From CAVVAH01 sp963746175 (GTDB lineage: Bacteria > Actinomycetota > Actinomycetes > JACCUZ01), in contig CAVVAH010000004.1 in the NCBI GenBank assembly GCA_963746175.1, positions 868,001 through 932,000 of the forward strand: a DNA stretch of 64,000 nucleotides. Direction: 5' to 3'. Under the pieces are notes generated by a model. That model was given only the letters and a program-made list of their open reading frames with translations, ran no database searches and was not told where the DNA came from. Every line of letters starts with the position of its first letter. Positions within the stretch are counted from its first letter, which is position 1. Of this stretch, positions 7,942 through 17,069 are shown piece after piece. A program made the position numbers and the translations under genes.

Positions 7942-9234
7942 TCATGCGAACGCGTAGTAGCGCAGCCACAGATATGCCCACGCCACAGCGATGGTCACGA
8001 AGGCGGTCAGCGCGCCGTAGCGGGTGAACTTCCAGAACGAGATGGGGTGCCCGTTGCGTGCGGCGATCCCGAGGATGACCACGTTGGCGCTGGCCCCGAC
8101 GGCAGTCGCGTTGCCTCCGAGGTCAGCACCGAGCGCGAGTGCCCACCACAGTGCTTTCGCCTGGCCCGACCCGTCGCCGGCGTCGACGAGCGACTGCACC
8201 AGCGGCGTCATCGTGGCTACGTACGGGATGTTGTCCACCAGCCCGGACAAGAGCGCGGACCCCCAGAGCAGAGAGCTGGACGCCAGCAGGTACCGGTCGC
8301 CGACTGCGTCGGTGACGGCGTTGCCGAGATCGTCGATGAGCCCCGCCTGCACCAGTCCACCCACCATGACGAACAGACCCAGGAAGAACACCAGGGTGGG
8401 CCACTCGACCTCTTCCAGGTACTCGCTCTGGTCCAGCCGCGACAGGCCGACCAGCGCCCCAGCGCCGAGCAGCGCCACCAAGGACGGCTCGAGCTGCACC
8501 CATGAGTGTGCGACAAAGCCGACCATGACGGCAGTGAGCACCACGGCGCACTTGACGAGCAGGCCGCGATCACGGATGACGTCCCGCTCGTCAAGCGCCA
8601 TCAGCGCCTCCACCCGGTCGGCGTGGTAGCGCAGCTGACGGCCGAACATGAGCCGGCACAGCACGAGGAACACACCGAGCAGCAGCAGCACGATGGGTGC
8701 GAGGTTGAGCAGGAAGTCGTTGAACGTCAGGTCGGCGCGACTGGCGATGATGATGTTCGGGGGATCCCCGATCAACGTCGCGGTGCCACCGATGTTGGAG
8801 GCGAGCGCCTCGGCTATGAGGTACGGCACCGGGTTGACGCCCAGGCGGTCGGCGACCAGGAGCGTGACAGGGGCGATGAGCAGCACGGTCGTCACGTTGT
8901 CGAGCAGCGCGGACGCCACCGCTGTGATCAGGACCAGCAGCACCATGGTGGGGAACGGTCGTCCTCGGGTCCGTTTCGCTGCCCAGATGGCGAGGTAGTC
9001 GAACGCGCCGGTCTGCTTCACGACGCTGACGATGATCATCATTCCGAGCAGCAGGAAGATGACGTTCCAGTCGACTCCGGTGCGCTCGGAGAAGAACGCC
9101 GTGTGTGCGTCGACCTGACCGAGGGCCACCATGCCGGCCGCGCCCAGGAGAGCAGCCGCGACCCGGTGGATCCGCTCGGTGGCGATGAGGATGTAGGCGG
9201 CGGTGAAGACCGCCACCACGAGCACGTTCGTCAC
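7942..9234 (-). CDS. ArsB/NhaD (IT superfamily, SLC13-like) transporter
   Basis: A 430-aa protein with 10-12 membrane spans in two inverted halves. The IT-superfamily signatures are visible: DNVTTVLLIAPVTLLV and GGTATLIGDPPNIIIASRA in the first half, DNIPYVATMTPLV and DLGGNATAVGASANVVILGI in the second. Members move Na+/H+, arsenite or dicarboxylates; I cannot separate these from sequence. GTG start at 9234, overlapping the CBS gene stop by four bases, so the CBS protein probably regulates this transporter. With nhaA downstream, a cation/pH role is the simplest reading. Confidence 0.85.
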   Translation of the reverse strand: MTNVLVVAVFTAAYILIATERIHRVAAALLGAAGMVALGQVDAHTAFFSERTGVDWNVIFLLLGMMIIVSVVKQTGAFDYLAIWAAKRTRGRPFPTMVLLVLITAVASALLDNVTTVLLIAPVTLLVADRLGVNPVPYLIAEALASNIGGTATLIGDPPNIIIASRADLTFNDFLLNLAPIVLLLLGVFLVLCRLMFGRQLRYHADRVEALMALDERDVIRDRGLLVKCAVVLTAVMVGFVAHSWVQLEPSLVALLGAGALVGLSRLDQSEYLEEVEWPTLVFFLGLFVMVGGLVQAGLIDDLGNAVTDAVGDRYLLASSSLLWGSALLSGLVDNIPYVATMTPLVQSLVDAGDGSGQAKALWWALALGADLGGNATAVGASANVVILGIAARNGHPISFWKFTRYGALTAFVTIAVAWAYLWLRYYAFA

Positions 9235-9722
9235 GGCGCGTGCGGCGGGCTCGAAGGCTCGTCGGTCACAGCGGCCGCCGGCAGCAGGTAGTCCAACAGA
9301 CGCGACACCGTCACCGCACCGATCACCACGTGGTTCTCCACGACCGCGACCAGTGGACTGCGCATCCTCGCCATCACGGCCGCCATCTCGAGCGCGGTCG
9401 CGTCACCGTCAACGACGGGCAGATCGTCGCGGTCCTGCGGCTCCGGGAGCAGGTCCCGCACCGTCGTGTGCTCCAGCCGGCGGCACAACTCGTCCGCGGC
9501 GTCCGCGTCCAGTGCCCGAGCCAGCGGCGGGTCGTCCTGGACGTAGCCCGGGATGACGAAGCGAAGCACCTGCGAACCGCCGAGGACCGCGTGCGGGCGG
9601 CCACCGTCGTCGACCACGATGATCCCGGGCTTGTGGGCCTGGGCCATCGCCTGGGCTGCCAGCATCGCGTCGCTGGCGAGGGTGACGGTGGGGAAGGCCT
9701 CGCTGAGGTCTCGGGCGCGCAT
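9231..9722 (-). CDS. CBS-domain protein, probable transporter regulator
   Basis: A 163-aa soluble protein built from a tandem CBS pair (about 1-60 and 90-150). The nucleotide-binding style segments are KPGIIVVDDGGRPHAVLG and RSPLVAVVENHVVIGAVTVS. Bateman modules sense adenine nucleotides. The stop overlaps the GTG of the downstream ArsB/NhaD-like transporter, so the two are made together; it would likely gate or sense energy state for that protein. Confidence 0.85.
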   Translation of the reverse strand: MRARDLSEAFPTVTLASDAMLAAQAMAQAHKPGIIVVDDGGRPHAVLGGSQVLRFVIPGYVQDDPPLARALDADAADELCRRLEHTTVRDLLPEPQDRDDLPVVDGDATALEMAAVMARMRSPLVAVVENHVVIGAVTVSRLLDYLLPAAAVTDEPSSPPHAP

Positions 9723-9845
9723 CGTGGCTCCTGGGGCATGGGCAGCGGGCAGCGGCTGCCGACCAGACTTCCCGGCGCTCCGCGACCCACCCTAGCGGTT
9801 CCGGTCCGTGCGGTCGGTGACCCGTACCCGTTCGGGTATCGGGGC

Positions 9846-11120
9846 TCACCGCCTCGAGCGGACCATCACCGGAGCCTTCCCGACCGCGAGCACCTCGCCT
9901 CCATGGAGTTCGGTGCGGTGGCCGCGCAGGTCGACCGTCAGCCGGGCGGAGCGCACGGCGAGCACGGTGGTGCGGCGCGAGGGGTTCCAGTAGATCCGCT
10001 TCGTGCCGTGCGCCGAGCGCACCTCGCAGGTCCACGTCCCGCGCCGGTCCCGCGAGCAGCCCCGCGTGTGCGTGCCGAGCAGCCAGCCACGGACCACTTC
10101 GTAGGCGACGCCGGCCCCGGTCTGCGTGATCCCGTTGGCGAACGTCAGCTGGGTGTTGGCCAGGTGCTGGAGGTCCCAGGAGTACCAGAACATCCGCTTC
10201 ACGTTGCGGTCGGCGTTCAGGACGAGCGTGCGCCCGACGAAGGCGGCCTCCTTCGCCCGCGAGATGTTGCGCGCCGTCCCGCCACCGAGCAGCCCGTAGT
10301 TGATCTCGGTGTTCCAGATGGGCTTGTGCACCCCGAGCCGGGCCAGCATGGTGCGCGACGCGTCCAGCAGCGCCATGGACTTCTCCGGTCCCTGCTTGGG
10401 CAGCGGGTACAGGTTGAGCGAGACGACGTCGACGTACGCCGCGACGGGCCGGCCCCCGACCCGGGTCGCGTAGAACGTGCGGAGCCAGCGGCGCTGCCCG
10501 GTGAGGCGGGTGGCCATTGCCGGCGCGACCACCTGGGCGTGCCGGTCGTTGTGCGCGACCACCCGGGAGGTCCATCGAGTGAGCTTGGCCATCTGCCGCG
10601 CGCTGCCGTTCCAGTAGCCGGCGACGTTGGCCTCGTTCCACACCTGGTAGTCGACGTGACGTCCCGCGTACCGTCGAACGACGGTGCGGACGTAGCGGGT
10701 CCACGACGACTTCGTCGGCATCGACGCTGCTCCCCGACCGTAGCTGCCCCAGCGGTGTGGGTGGCGGGAGTGGAAGCGGGGTGTCTGGCCGAGGACGACG
10801 AGCACCGTCGCGTGATGTGACCGCGCGGCGTCGACCTGGGCGTCGAGCCGGGTGAAGTCGAAGACGCCGTTGGCCGTCTCGATCTCGCGCCAGCTGACTC
10901 CCGAGTCCCAGAGCCGGACGGCGCCGACGGGTGCCGCCGGCCACGAGACCGGCTGGGAATCGTGGACGCCGAAGAAGGAACGGCCGACGTGCCGACCGGA
11001 GGCAGCCTCTGCAGCGCTCGCGGGGAGCAGTTCCACCCCGAGGGCGAGGGCCAGGCCGAGCGCGAGCACTGCTCGGACGATCGTGATCTGCGTGCTCGGT
11101 GGATGGGCGGAGCGGGTCAA
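9846..11120 (-). CDS. Secreted clan GH-A glycoside hydrolase
   Basis: About 424 aa with a signal peptide (VLALGLALALGVELLPASAA). The catalytic barrel shows the clan GH-A pairing: acid/base Glu in DYQVWNEANVAGYW and nucleophile Glu in HKPIWNTEINYG. The overall layout resembles GH39-like xylosidase/endoglycosidase proteins. A C-terminal beta-rich region of about 80 residues (CEVRSAHGTKRIYWNPSRRT onward) may be an accessory sandwich. Start chosen at TTG 11120 behind GGGGGA, because the frame further upstream is low-complexity. Substrate unknown, probably a cell-surface or plant polysaccharide. Confidence 0.75.
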   Translation of the reverse strand: MTRSAHPPSTQITIVRAVLALGLALALGVELLPASAAEAASGRHVGRSFFGVHDSQPVSWPAAPVGAVRLWDSGVSWREIETANGVFDFTRLDAQVDAARSHHATVLVVLGQTPRFHSRHPHRWGSYGRGAASMPTKSSWTRYVRTVVRRYAGRHVDYQVWNEANVAGYWNGSARQMAKLTRWTSRVVAHNDRHAQVVAPAMATRLTGQRRWLRTFYATRVGGRPVAAYVDVVSLNLYPLPKQGPEKSMALLDASRTMLARLGVHKPIWNTEINYGLLGGGTARNISRAKEAAFVGRTLVLNADRNVKRMFWYSWDLQHLANTQLTFANGITQTGAGVAYEVVRGWLLGTHTRGCSRDRRGTWTCEVRSAHGTKRIYWNPSRRTTVLAVRSARLTVDLRGHRTELHGGEVLAVGKAPVMVRSRR

Positions 11121-11238
11121 GGAGCGTCCCCCGTAGGAATAGATGTCGGTCAGATGGACTGGGTGCACCGGCCGTGGCAGTGACCTCGTGGCCTCGGGTG
11201 CTGGTGGCCGGGCCGAGTCGCCGACCGGCCTCGTGGGT

Positions 11239-11718
11239 TCAGGTGCGGTCGTCCCGGACGACGACGACAGGGCACGGCGCATAGCGGATGAGATGGTTGG
11301 CGACGGATCCCAGCACCGTTCCCATGATCGCACCGTGGCCGCTCGGCCCGACGACCAGCAGGTCAGTGGGTCCGACGTGGTCGCACAGGACGGGTCCTGG
11401 GGAACCGCTCATCGCCCAGGTGCGCACCGTCACCGGTGAGGTCTCGGCACCGGCCCGGCCGGCGCAGCTGTTCGCCAGGTCGCGAGCGTCGCGGGCCAGC
11501 TCAGCGTCGGCGGCGTCGGTCGCGATGGTGCCGGCGCCGACCTCGCCCCAGGCTCCGGCCCCCAGCCCTGCCGATGTCAGGACGAGCCGGGGCGTCCAGG
11601 TGGTGATGACGTCGACCGAGGCCTGCACCCGTTCAGCATGGGTGAGCGCCCACTGCAGCGCCGCGACGGACCGCGTGCTTCCGTCGACACCGACGACAAT
11701 GCGCCCGCCGCGTCTCAT
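11239..11718 (-). CDS. Universal stress protein (UspA family)
   Basis: A 159-aa single Usp domain. It opens with RIVVGVDGSTRSVAALQWAL and ends with the ATP-loop signature GPSGHGAIMGTVLGSVANHL and CPVVVVRDD, so it should be the ATP-binding type. Its ATG overlaps the stop of the upstream membrane-protein gene (ATGA). Likely induced under energy or oxygen limitation, as is common in actinomycetes, but no regulatory site is visible. Confidence 0.92.
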   Translation of the reverse strand: MRRGGRIVVGVDGSTRSVAALQWALTHAERVQASVDVITTWTPRLVLTSAGLGAGAWGEVGAGTIATDAADAELARDARDLANSCAGRAGAETSPVTVRTWAMSGSPGPVLCDHVGPTDLLVVGPSGHGAIMGTVLGSVANHLIRYAPCPVVVVRDDRT

Positions 11719-11978
11719 CGCCGGCGATCTACCGAAACCCGGTGGGCACCGATCCTGGCGGACCGGCCGATTTGCGCCATTCCGTGGACGGCAGCCGTCA
11801 CCCCGAGGAAGACCATGCCGAGGACGACGGCTACTCCGAACAGTCCCAGGGTGGCGAAGAACAACCAGGCGAGGGCGTCGGGCCACCCGAGCGGCCCGTT
11901 GTCGTTGACGTCCAGAACCGCACGCGCGTGAGTGACCGGCGACGTGACGACGCGGGCAGCGATGTCGAGGGGTGTCAT
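11715..11978 (-). CDS. Small single-span membrane protein coupled to the Usp gene
   Basis: An 87-aa protein starting MTPLDIAARVVTS (ATG 11978, behind GGAAGAG), with one strong hydrophobic span (WLFFATLGLFGVAVVLGMVF) and a basic C-terminus. Overlaps the Usp gene by four bases. Function unknown; it may anchor or partner with the stress protein. Confidence 0.7.
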   Translation of the reverse strand: MTPLDIAARVVTSPVTHARAVLDVNDNGPLGWPDALAWLFFATLGLFGVAVVLGMVFLGVTAAVHGMAQIGRSARIGAHRVSVDRRR

Positions 11979-12577
11979 GATTCTGACTCTTCCGGCTGGG
12001 TCATGCGACCCGATGACAACCACTTTGCGCCTTCATGACGTCTTGCCCCGACCCGGTCCCCGCCGTGTGGGCGGGGAACTCGGCCTTCGCCTCCGGATCC
12101 AGCTCGCCAGGAGATGCTGCGTCAGCCGTCTGCGGGTCCGGGCTGGCTGGGCGCGGCAGATCGCTGGTCGTCGCCAAGCGGGACCAGAACCAGTCGGCAC
12201 CGGTCTCAGCCGCCTGCCGCTGGTCCGTCGCCCGCTACCGTTGCCCTCAGCCCACCACGTCGGCGTACCGGCCAGCACGAGGACGACACCGCCTTGCGCG
12301 CCACCGATGTCGGCGAGTCAGCTGCCCGTCGACGCGAGTACTGCAGCCGGACTGTCGAGGTCCGTCACCGACATCCGTTGCGTCCCGCCGGAGGCGACCA
12401 TCGCGACGCAGGTCGACCACGGGTGCGAGAAGTGCCAGGCGAGCGCCGTGGTCGGCACATGACCGGCAACGGGCCTACGGACACCTCGCGGACAGACTCG
12501 TCACGAGATCGCAAGGCAACGGGAGGCAGCTCTCATCGTGGCAAACCCTGGACGGGCGCGGGAAGCGGGCCGGTTCG
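11979..12577. other. 600-bp stretch without a convincing gene; contains a hairpin
   Basis: Frames here are open only because of high G+C and lack family signatures. One structured element is a perfect 8-bp stem with a 5-base loop (TCCCCGCC-gtgtg-GGCGGGGA) at 12057-12077, without a T tract. It lies upstream of the Usp operon and past the 3' end of the GerMN operon, so it could be a terminator or a chance GC hairpin. Confidence 0.4.
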
Positions 12578-13255
12578 TCACGGCCGCGACGTCGCCGACG
12601 GCGGACCGGTTCGCGTGGGAGTGGGTGCAGCCTTGGTGACCGCCGTCTGCGGGCCGAGGAGCGCCAGGTACTGCTCACCGTGCACGGGACCGGGAACCTG
12701 CTCGCCCCCCGGCAAGGGGACATCGACGGGGACTCCGTCCCGCAGCAGGACCACGCTGTCGACGCCCGCGACGGATGTCGCCGTGAGCACGACCTGAGCG
12801 ACCGCGAGCGGCAACCTTTCCGCGGCGGGGGGCGGGTCTCCTGGCGTCAGCTCGAGGGACACCACACCTCCGTCGATGCCTCTCAGCCTCAGCCTGGCGC
12901 CCTGACCGAGGGCCGTGTCGAGGCCTAGCGCCCGGTCCGCGTCGGTCGGTCCGGCCGTGAGACGTTCGAGGAGGGCGGTCTCCACGGTGTCGACCCCGGT
13001 GGCCGGCAGCGTCTGGGCCGAGGCCACGAGCTGGTCGTCCGGACTGACGAAGAAGACCTGGGGCCGCGTCACACCGGCGCCGGCGGTCGGAGTCGGCGAC
13101 GCCGTCGCGGCAGAGGACGGCGACAGCAGCCGGTAGGGGACGCGGTCCCGGCTCACGGTCACCGGGTCACCGTCGGTCGGTACACCGCAGGCCCCGACGA
13201 ACGCGAGCAGGACGCCGCCCGCGAGAACGCGGTGGAGGAGGTAGCGAGCTGTCAC
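12578..13255 (-). CDS. GerMN-domain lipoprotein of a CseABC-like operon
   Basis: A 225-aa lipoprotein. The signal peptide ends at the lipobox AFVGAC (about residue 22), followed by a Ser/Thr/Pro linker and a GerMN (sporulation/germination-type) domain with the typical pattern LLERLTAGPTDADRALGLDT and GGVVSLELTPGDPPPA. GTG start at 13255, overlapping the histidine kinase stop. In Streptomyces the CseB/CseC pair comes with an envelope lipoprotein (CseA) that tunes signalling; the same order here suggests a similar role. Confidence 0.75.
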   Translation of the reverse strand: MTARYLLHRVLAGGVLLAFVGACGVPTDGDPVTVSRDRVPYRLLSPSSAATASPTPTAGAGVTRPQVFFVSPDDQLVASAQTLPATGVDTVETALLERLTAGPTDADRALGLDTALGQGARLRLRGIDGGVVSLELTPGDPPPAAERLPLAVAQVVLTATSVAGVDSVVLLRDGVPVDVPLPGGEQVPGPVHGEQYLALLGPQTAVTKAAPTPTRTGPPSATSRP

Positions 13256-14633
13256 GGCATGTCCGAGGACAGACCCTGGGAGGCAGGCAGCTGCACCACG
13301 AAGCGGGCTCCCTGGTCGCTGGCCCCGCACCACACGACGCCGCCGTGAGCCTGGACGGTCTCGCTGACCAGGCTGAGTCCCAGGCCGGCACCGGGCAGGG
13401 AGCCGCGCGACCCGTCGCGGTGGAACCGGTCGAAGACCCGCTCGCGGTCCGCGGGTGGGACACCCGGTCCTTGGTCATCGACGCAGAAGATCACCTGGGA
13501 CGGACGGCCGGCGAGGCCTTCCTGGGTCACAGCGATCCGGGTGAGGCCGGCGCCGTGTCGGTCGGCATTGTCGAACAGGTTCCGCAGCACGCGCGACAGC
13601 TGCTGCTTGTCCACATCGACCAGCAGGGGTGCCGCGGGTGCATCCAGCAGGTCGGTGGAGCGGCCCGACTCCCGCAGGGTCTGCCGGACGAGCTCGGCGG
13701 CGTCGACGCCGCGCACCAGCTCTAGCGGGGCACCGGCGTCGAGCCGGCCGAGGTCGAGGAGATCCTCGAGCATCCGGTGGAACCGGTCCAGGTCGCTGCG
13801 GACGAGATCGAGCACCTGGACGCTGCGCGGCGACAGCTCGTCGCGTCGCCGGTCGAGCACGTCCACGCTGGTCAGCAGCGCGGTCAGTGGGGAGCGGAGC
13901 TCGTGGCTGACGTCCGCGGTGAAGCGCGCCTCACGCTCGATCCGCTCGGCCAGGGCGTCGACCATCGTGTTGAAGGATCCGACGAACGTCGCCAGGTCGG
14001 GGTCGTCGGTGGCCGGCAGCCTCGTGTCGAGCCGACCGCCGGCGATGCGGGCCGCTGCCCCGGCCACGGCATCCAACGGGGCGACGGCGCGGCGGGCCGC
14101 CCATCTCCCCAGCACTACCGCCGCGACCATCACCGCGAGTGCGAAGCCGATGAGGACGGCGCGAAGTGTGCGTAACGTCCGTTGTAGCTCGTCCGCCGCG
14201 GTCACCTCGTAGAACTGGGCGTCCGCGGCCGGCAGCGGCACGCCGACCAGGACGGATGGAACTCCTGCCACGGACACCCATTGCACGCTCACGCTGCCGC
14301 CGTCGACCCGGCCGCGAAGGTCGGCCGGCAGCGTGGCCTCACCGACGTCGAGCGACGACGAGTACCACCGGCCACGACGGTGGACCAGCATCGTCGACCG
14401 GGCCGGCGGGGAGGCGGCGCCCAGGACGTCGCTGACCCGCCGACCCGTGGTCAGGAGCCCGTCCCGTACGTAGGAGGCGTCCGCGAACGCCTGCCGGAGC
14501 GCACTGCGCTCCCGCTGGTCCAGCAGGTAGCCGCGGGCCACGCTGTAGGTACCCAGGCCCATCACGCCTGCCAGCAGCACACCACCGAGAGCGAAAAGGG
14601 CGGTCAGCGTGGCACGCAATCCCCATGGTGGCC

Positions 14634-14637
<4 letters not shown>
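13252..14637 (-). CDS. Sensor histidine kinase (HAMP, HisKA, HATPase)
   Basis: A 461-aa membrane kinase. TM1 is FALGGVLLAGVMGLGTYSVA, followed by a periplasmic sensor of about 130 residues, TM2 (LIGFALAVMVAAVVLG) and a HAMP linker. The phospho-acceptor box is FTADVSHELRSPLTALLT, the N box is around LRNLFDNADRHGAG, and G boxes are DDQGPGVPP and GAGLGLSLV. The start at ATG 14637 overlaps the response regulator stop (ATGA). Gene order regulator-kinase-lipoprotein and the domain plan suggest an envelope-stress sensor like CseC. Confidence 0.92.
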
Positions 14638-15341
<704 letters not shown>

Positions 15342-15531
15342 CTCTTCATCCTGCCAGTCCGCGGCTCAGGGGCGGACGCTCGCGAAGCGCGCGACGGACT
15401 TCGTCACGGAACCGCAAAGGAAGGGGGGCTCTGTCCGCAACCTCGAGCAGTGATGCTGGCGCCGAGGTCAGTAGTCGTCGCACGTCCATGCACTTCATCA
15501 GGCCGTGGGTGGCCGAAGGGGAGGATCTCTC

Positions 15532-15858
15532 GTGGAGACCTTGCAGCACTCGGGCCGCACTGCACTCATCGTCCTCGACGAGGAGACAGCAGGCAGCGGC
15601 ATCGCCGCGATGAGAGATCGGGTCGAGGGCCACCTGCACAGCGGAGCGACGAGCATCGTCGTCGACATCGCGGCAGTTCCTCGACTGTCCTCGACGCTGC
15701 TCGCCTCGCTGCTGTGGACGCACCGGGCCTGTCAGCGCAGGGGCGGACGGGTGTCCCTCCGTTCACCTAATAGGTCCTGTCGAGAGATGCTCGCGCGGAC
15801 CGGTCTGCGACAGCTGTTCCTGTTGTTGCCGTCCACGCGCGTGACGGGGTCCGAGTGA
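15532..15858 (+). CDS. STAS-domain protein (anti-sigma factor antagonist type)
   Basis: A 108-aa single STAS domain. The central strand-loop-helix VVDIAAVPRLSSTLLASLLW corresponds to the region that in SpoIIAA/RsbV contains the regulatory phospho-serine. GTG start at 15532 behind GGGGAGG. Overlaps the next gene by four bases. Such proteins bind and neutralise anti-sigma kinases; no anti-sigma or sigma gene is adjacent, so the partner must be elsewhere. Confidence 0.75.
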   Translation: METLQHSGRTALIVLDEETAGSGIAAMRDRVEGHLHSGATSIVVDIAAVPRLSSTLLASLLWTHRACQRRGGRVSLRSPNRSCREMLARTGLRQLFLLLPSTRVTGSE

Positions 15859-16349
15859 GCGCCGCGACGGCCTACCGGTCCGGGACGTGCGTGGTGCACA
15901 CCGGGGCCGTCTGGTCGGTGGCCACGCAGCACCGCGGCACGGCCGTCGCAAGGGTCGTTCCGCACCTCGGCCCGCTGACTGTGCGCGTCGGTGACGGCAC
16001 CGTGGATTCCCACGGTGATCTGGCGAGCTCCGCGGTCGCCACTCTGTACGGCGACGGATCGCTGCGGGTCCGCACAGAGGCAGCACCTCCGGCGTTGTGG
16101 CTGCAGGCCGGCGGCGTGTGGCTGCTGCCGTCGGGCGCGGACGTGCCGCACCCCCGGTTGCGGGCCCAGGAGAGGCTGCTCCTCCTGTCAGCAGATGCGC
16201 TCGAGGCCGAGCCCTCAGGGCTCGTGGACCTGCTCTCCATGGCGGCCGCCGGGGCGCTGTCGATGTTGCCGGTCGATCTGCTCAGCCTCGTCCTTCCCAC
16301 GGACGGCCCAGGAGCCGCCGCGGTCGTCTGGCGCAGCCACGCGGCCTGA
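15855..16349 (+). CDS. Hypothetical protein, possible degenerate PP2C/SpoIIE-like domain
   Basis: A 164-aa soluble protein coupled to the STAS gene. The segment PPALWLQAGGVWLLPSG, followed by RLRAQERLLLLSADALEAEP, matches in order the lid and last-strand region of SpoIIE-type phosphatases, where a GHPPP-like turn precedes a serving-as-threshold LLLYTDGL strand. The metal-binding Asp/Gly residues of an active PP2C phosphatase are not evident. With a STAS partner, a pseudo-phosphatase or switch-like role is a reasonable guess and no more. Confidence 0.45.
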   Translation: MSAATAYRSGTCVVHTGAVWSVATQHRGTAVARVVPHLGPLTVRVGDGTVDSHGDLASSAVATLYGDGSLRVRTEAAPPALWLQAGGVWLLPSGADVPHPRLRAQERLLLLSADALEAEPSGLVDLLSMAAAGALSMLPVDLLSLVLPTDGPGAAAVVWRSHAA

Positions 16350-16559
16350 GCGCGGAGACCGGTGGTGCGCTCAGTGCGGCGCTGAGCGCTCCCGCGCAGC
16401 CGTTCAACCGGATGACGACGGCGCCGCAGCCCGGCCATGAGTCCCGTCATCGGTCCCAGGACGGTCGTGAGGACGATGTTCCCTCTGGCGCGTTGCGGTG
16501 GCCCGGGCGAACGTCTTGCGGTCAGATGACGGTTCTCGCCCGCTTGCGACCCTGTCGCG

Positions 16560-16646
16560 TCATCGGCCCCGCCTCCAGATGTCGACCGCCATCGCGAAGA
16601 CGATCAGGATGGAGATCACCCCGACCGTTGTCCCTGGCTTGTCCAT
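16560..16646 (-). CDS. 28-aa single-span membrane microprotein
   Basis: MDKPGTTVGVISILIVFAMA, then VDIWRRGR and TGA. It has a hydrophobic helix with a positively charged cytoplasmic-side end and a strong ribosome binding site (GAGGAG, 5 bases before ATG 16646). The composition is unlike the neighbouring noise frames. No partner is obvious; the rest of 16350-17069 holds no other convincing gene apart from the terminator at 17010. Confidence 0.5.
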   Translation of the reverse strand: MDKPGTTVGVISILIVFAMAVDIWRRGR

Positions 16647-17009
16647 GCCGCTCCTCGGGTGCTGTCCTGACATCGTCAGCGACTCGTTGTCAGCTCGTCG
16701 TGCGGCCGTGCCGCCCTCGCGCCGCCCCCGTGGCAGCGAACTCGCCCCGGCGGGCGCCGCAAGGCCCGATGAACCGCGGTACGACCGAGTACCAGGACAG
16801 CGATGAGCAGAGCCAGCCGTCTCCGACCGCGATCGCGATCAGGGTCATGGTCAGCGGGTCGTGCCACGCTTCAGGATGTGCCTCGTCGCGCACCACGACG
16901 TGTCCACCGGGACATCACGACCACATGACGGCTGGGCGTCGGATCCCCGTGACTGTCTCTCGTGAACGTTGGCGCTCTGCCCCAACCGTCGGGATGCAGG
17001 TGCGCGTGC

Positions 17010-17052
17010 CTGCACGGCCCCGTCCTTCCCAGTCAAGGACGGGGCCGTGCAG
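17010..17052 (-). terminator. Strong hairpin terminator of the RTX gene
   Basis: Perfect 18-bp inverted repeat (arms 17010-17027 and 17035-17052) around a 7-base loop, 17 bp past the stop codon of the RTX-repeat gene. The stem is very G+C rich and has no T tract, which is common for actinomycete terminators. The symmetry means it could also stop plus-strand transcription. Confidence 0.75.
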
Positions 17053-17069
17053 CTCGTGGTGAGTTCCGT

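Noticed and set aside
12035..12928. Long plus-strand frames across 12.0-12.9 kb with a Cys motif (YRCPQ) that briefly suggested an RbpA-like zinc ribbon
   Set aside because: The pieces fall in several frames, lack the second Cys pair and the C-terminal helix, and overlap the GerMN gene antisense.
16690..16896. Minus-strand frame MTLIAIAVGDGWLCSSLSWY and following residues
   Set aside because: A short hydrophobic stretch ends in low-complexity sequence, with no ribosome binding site or recognisable family.
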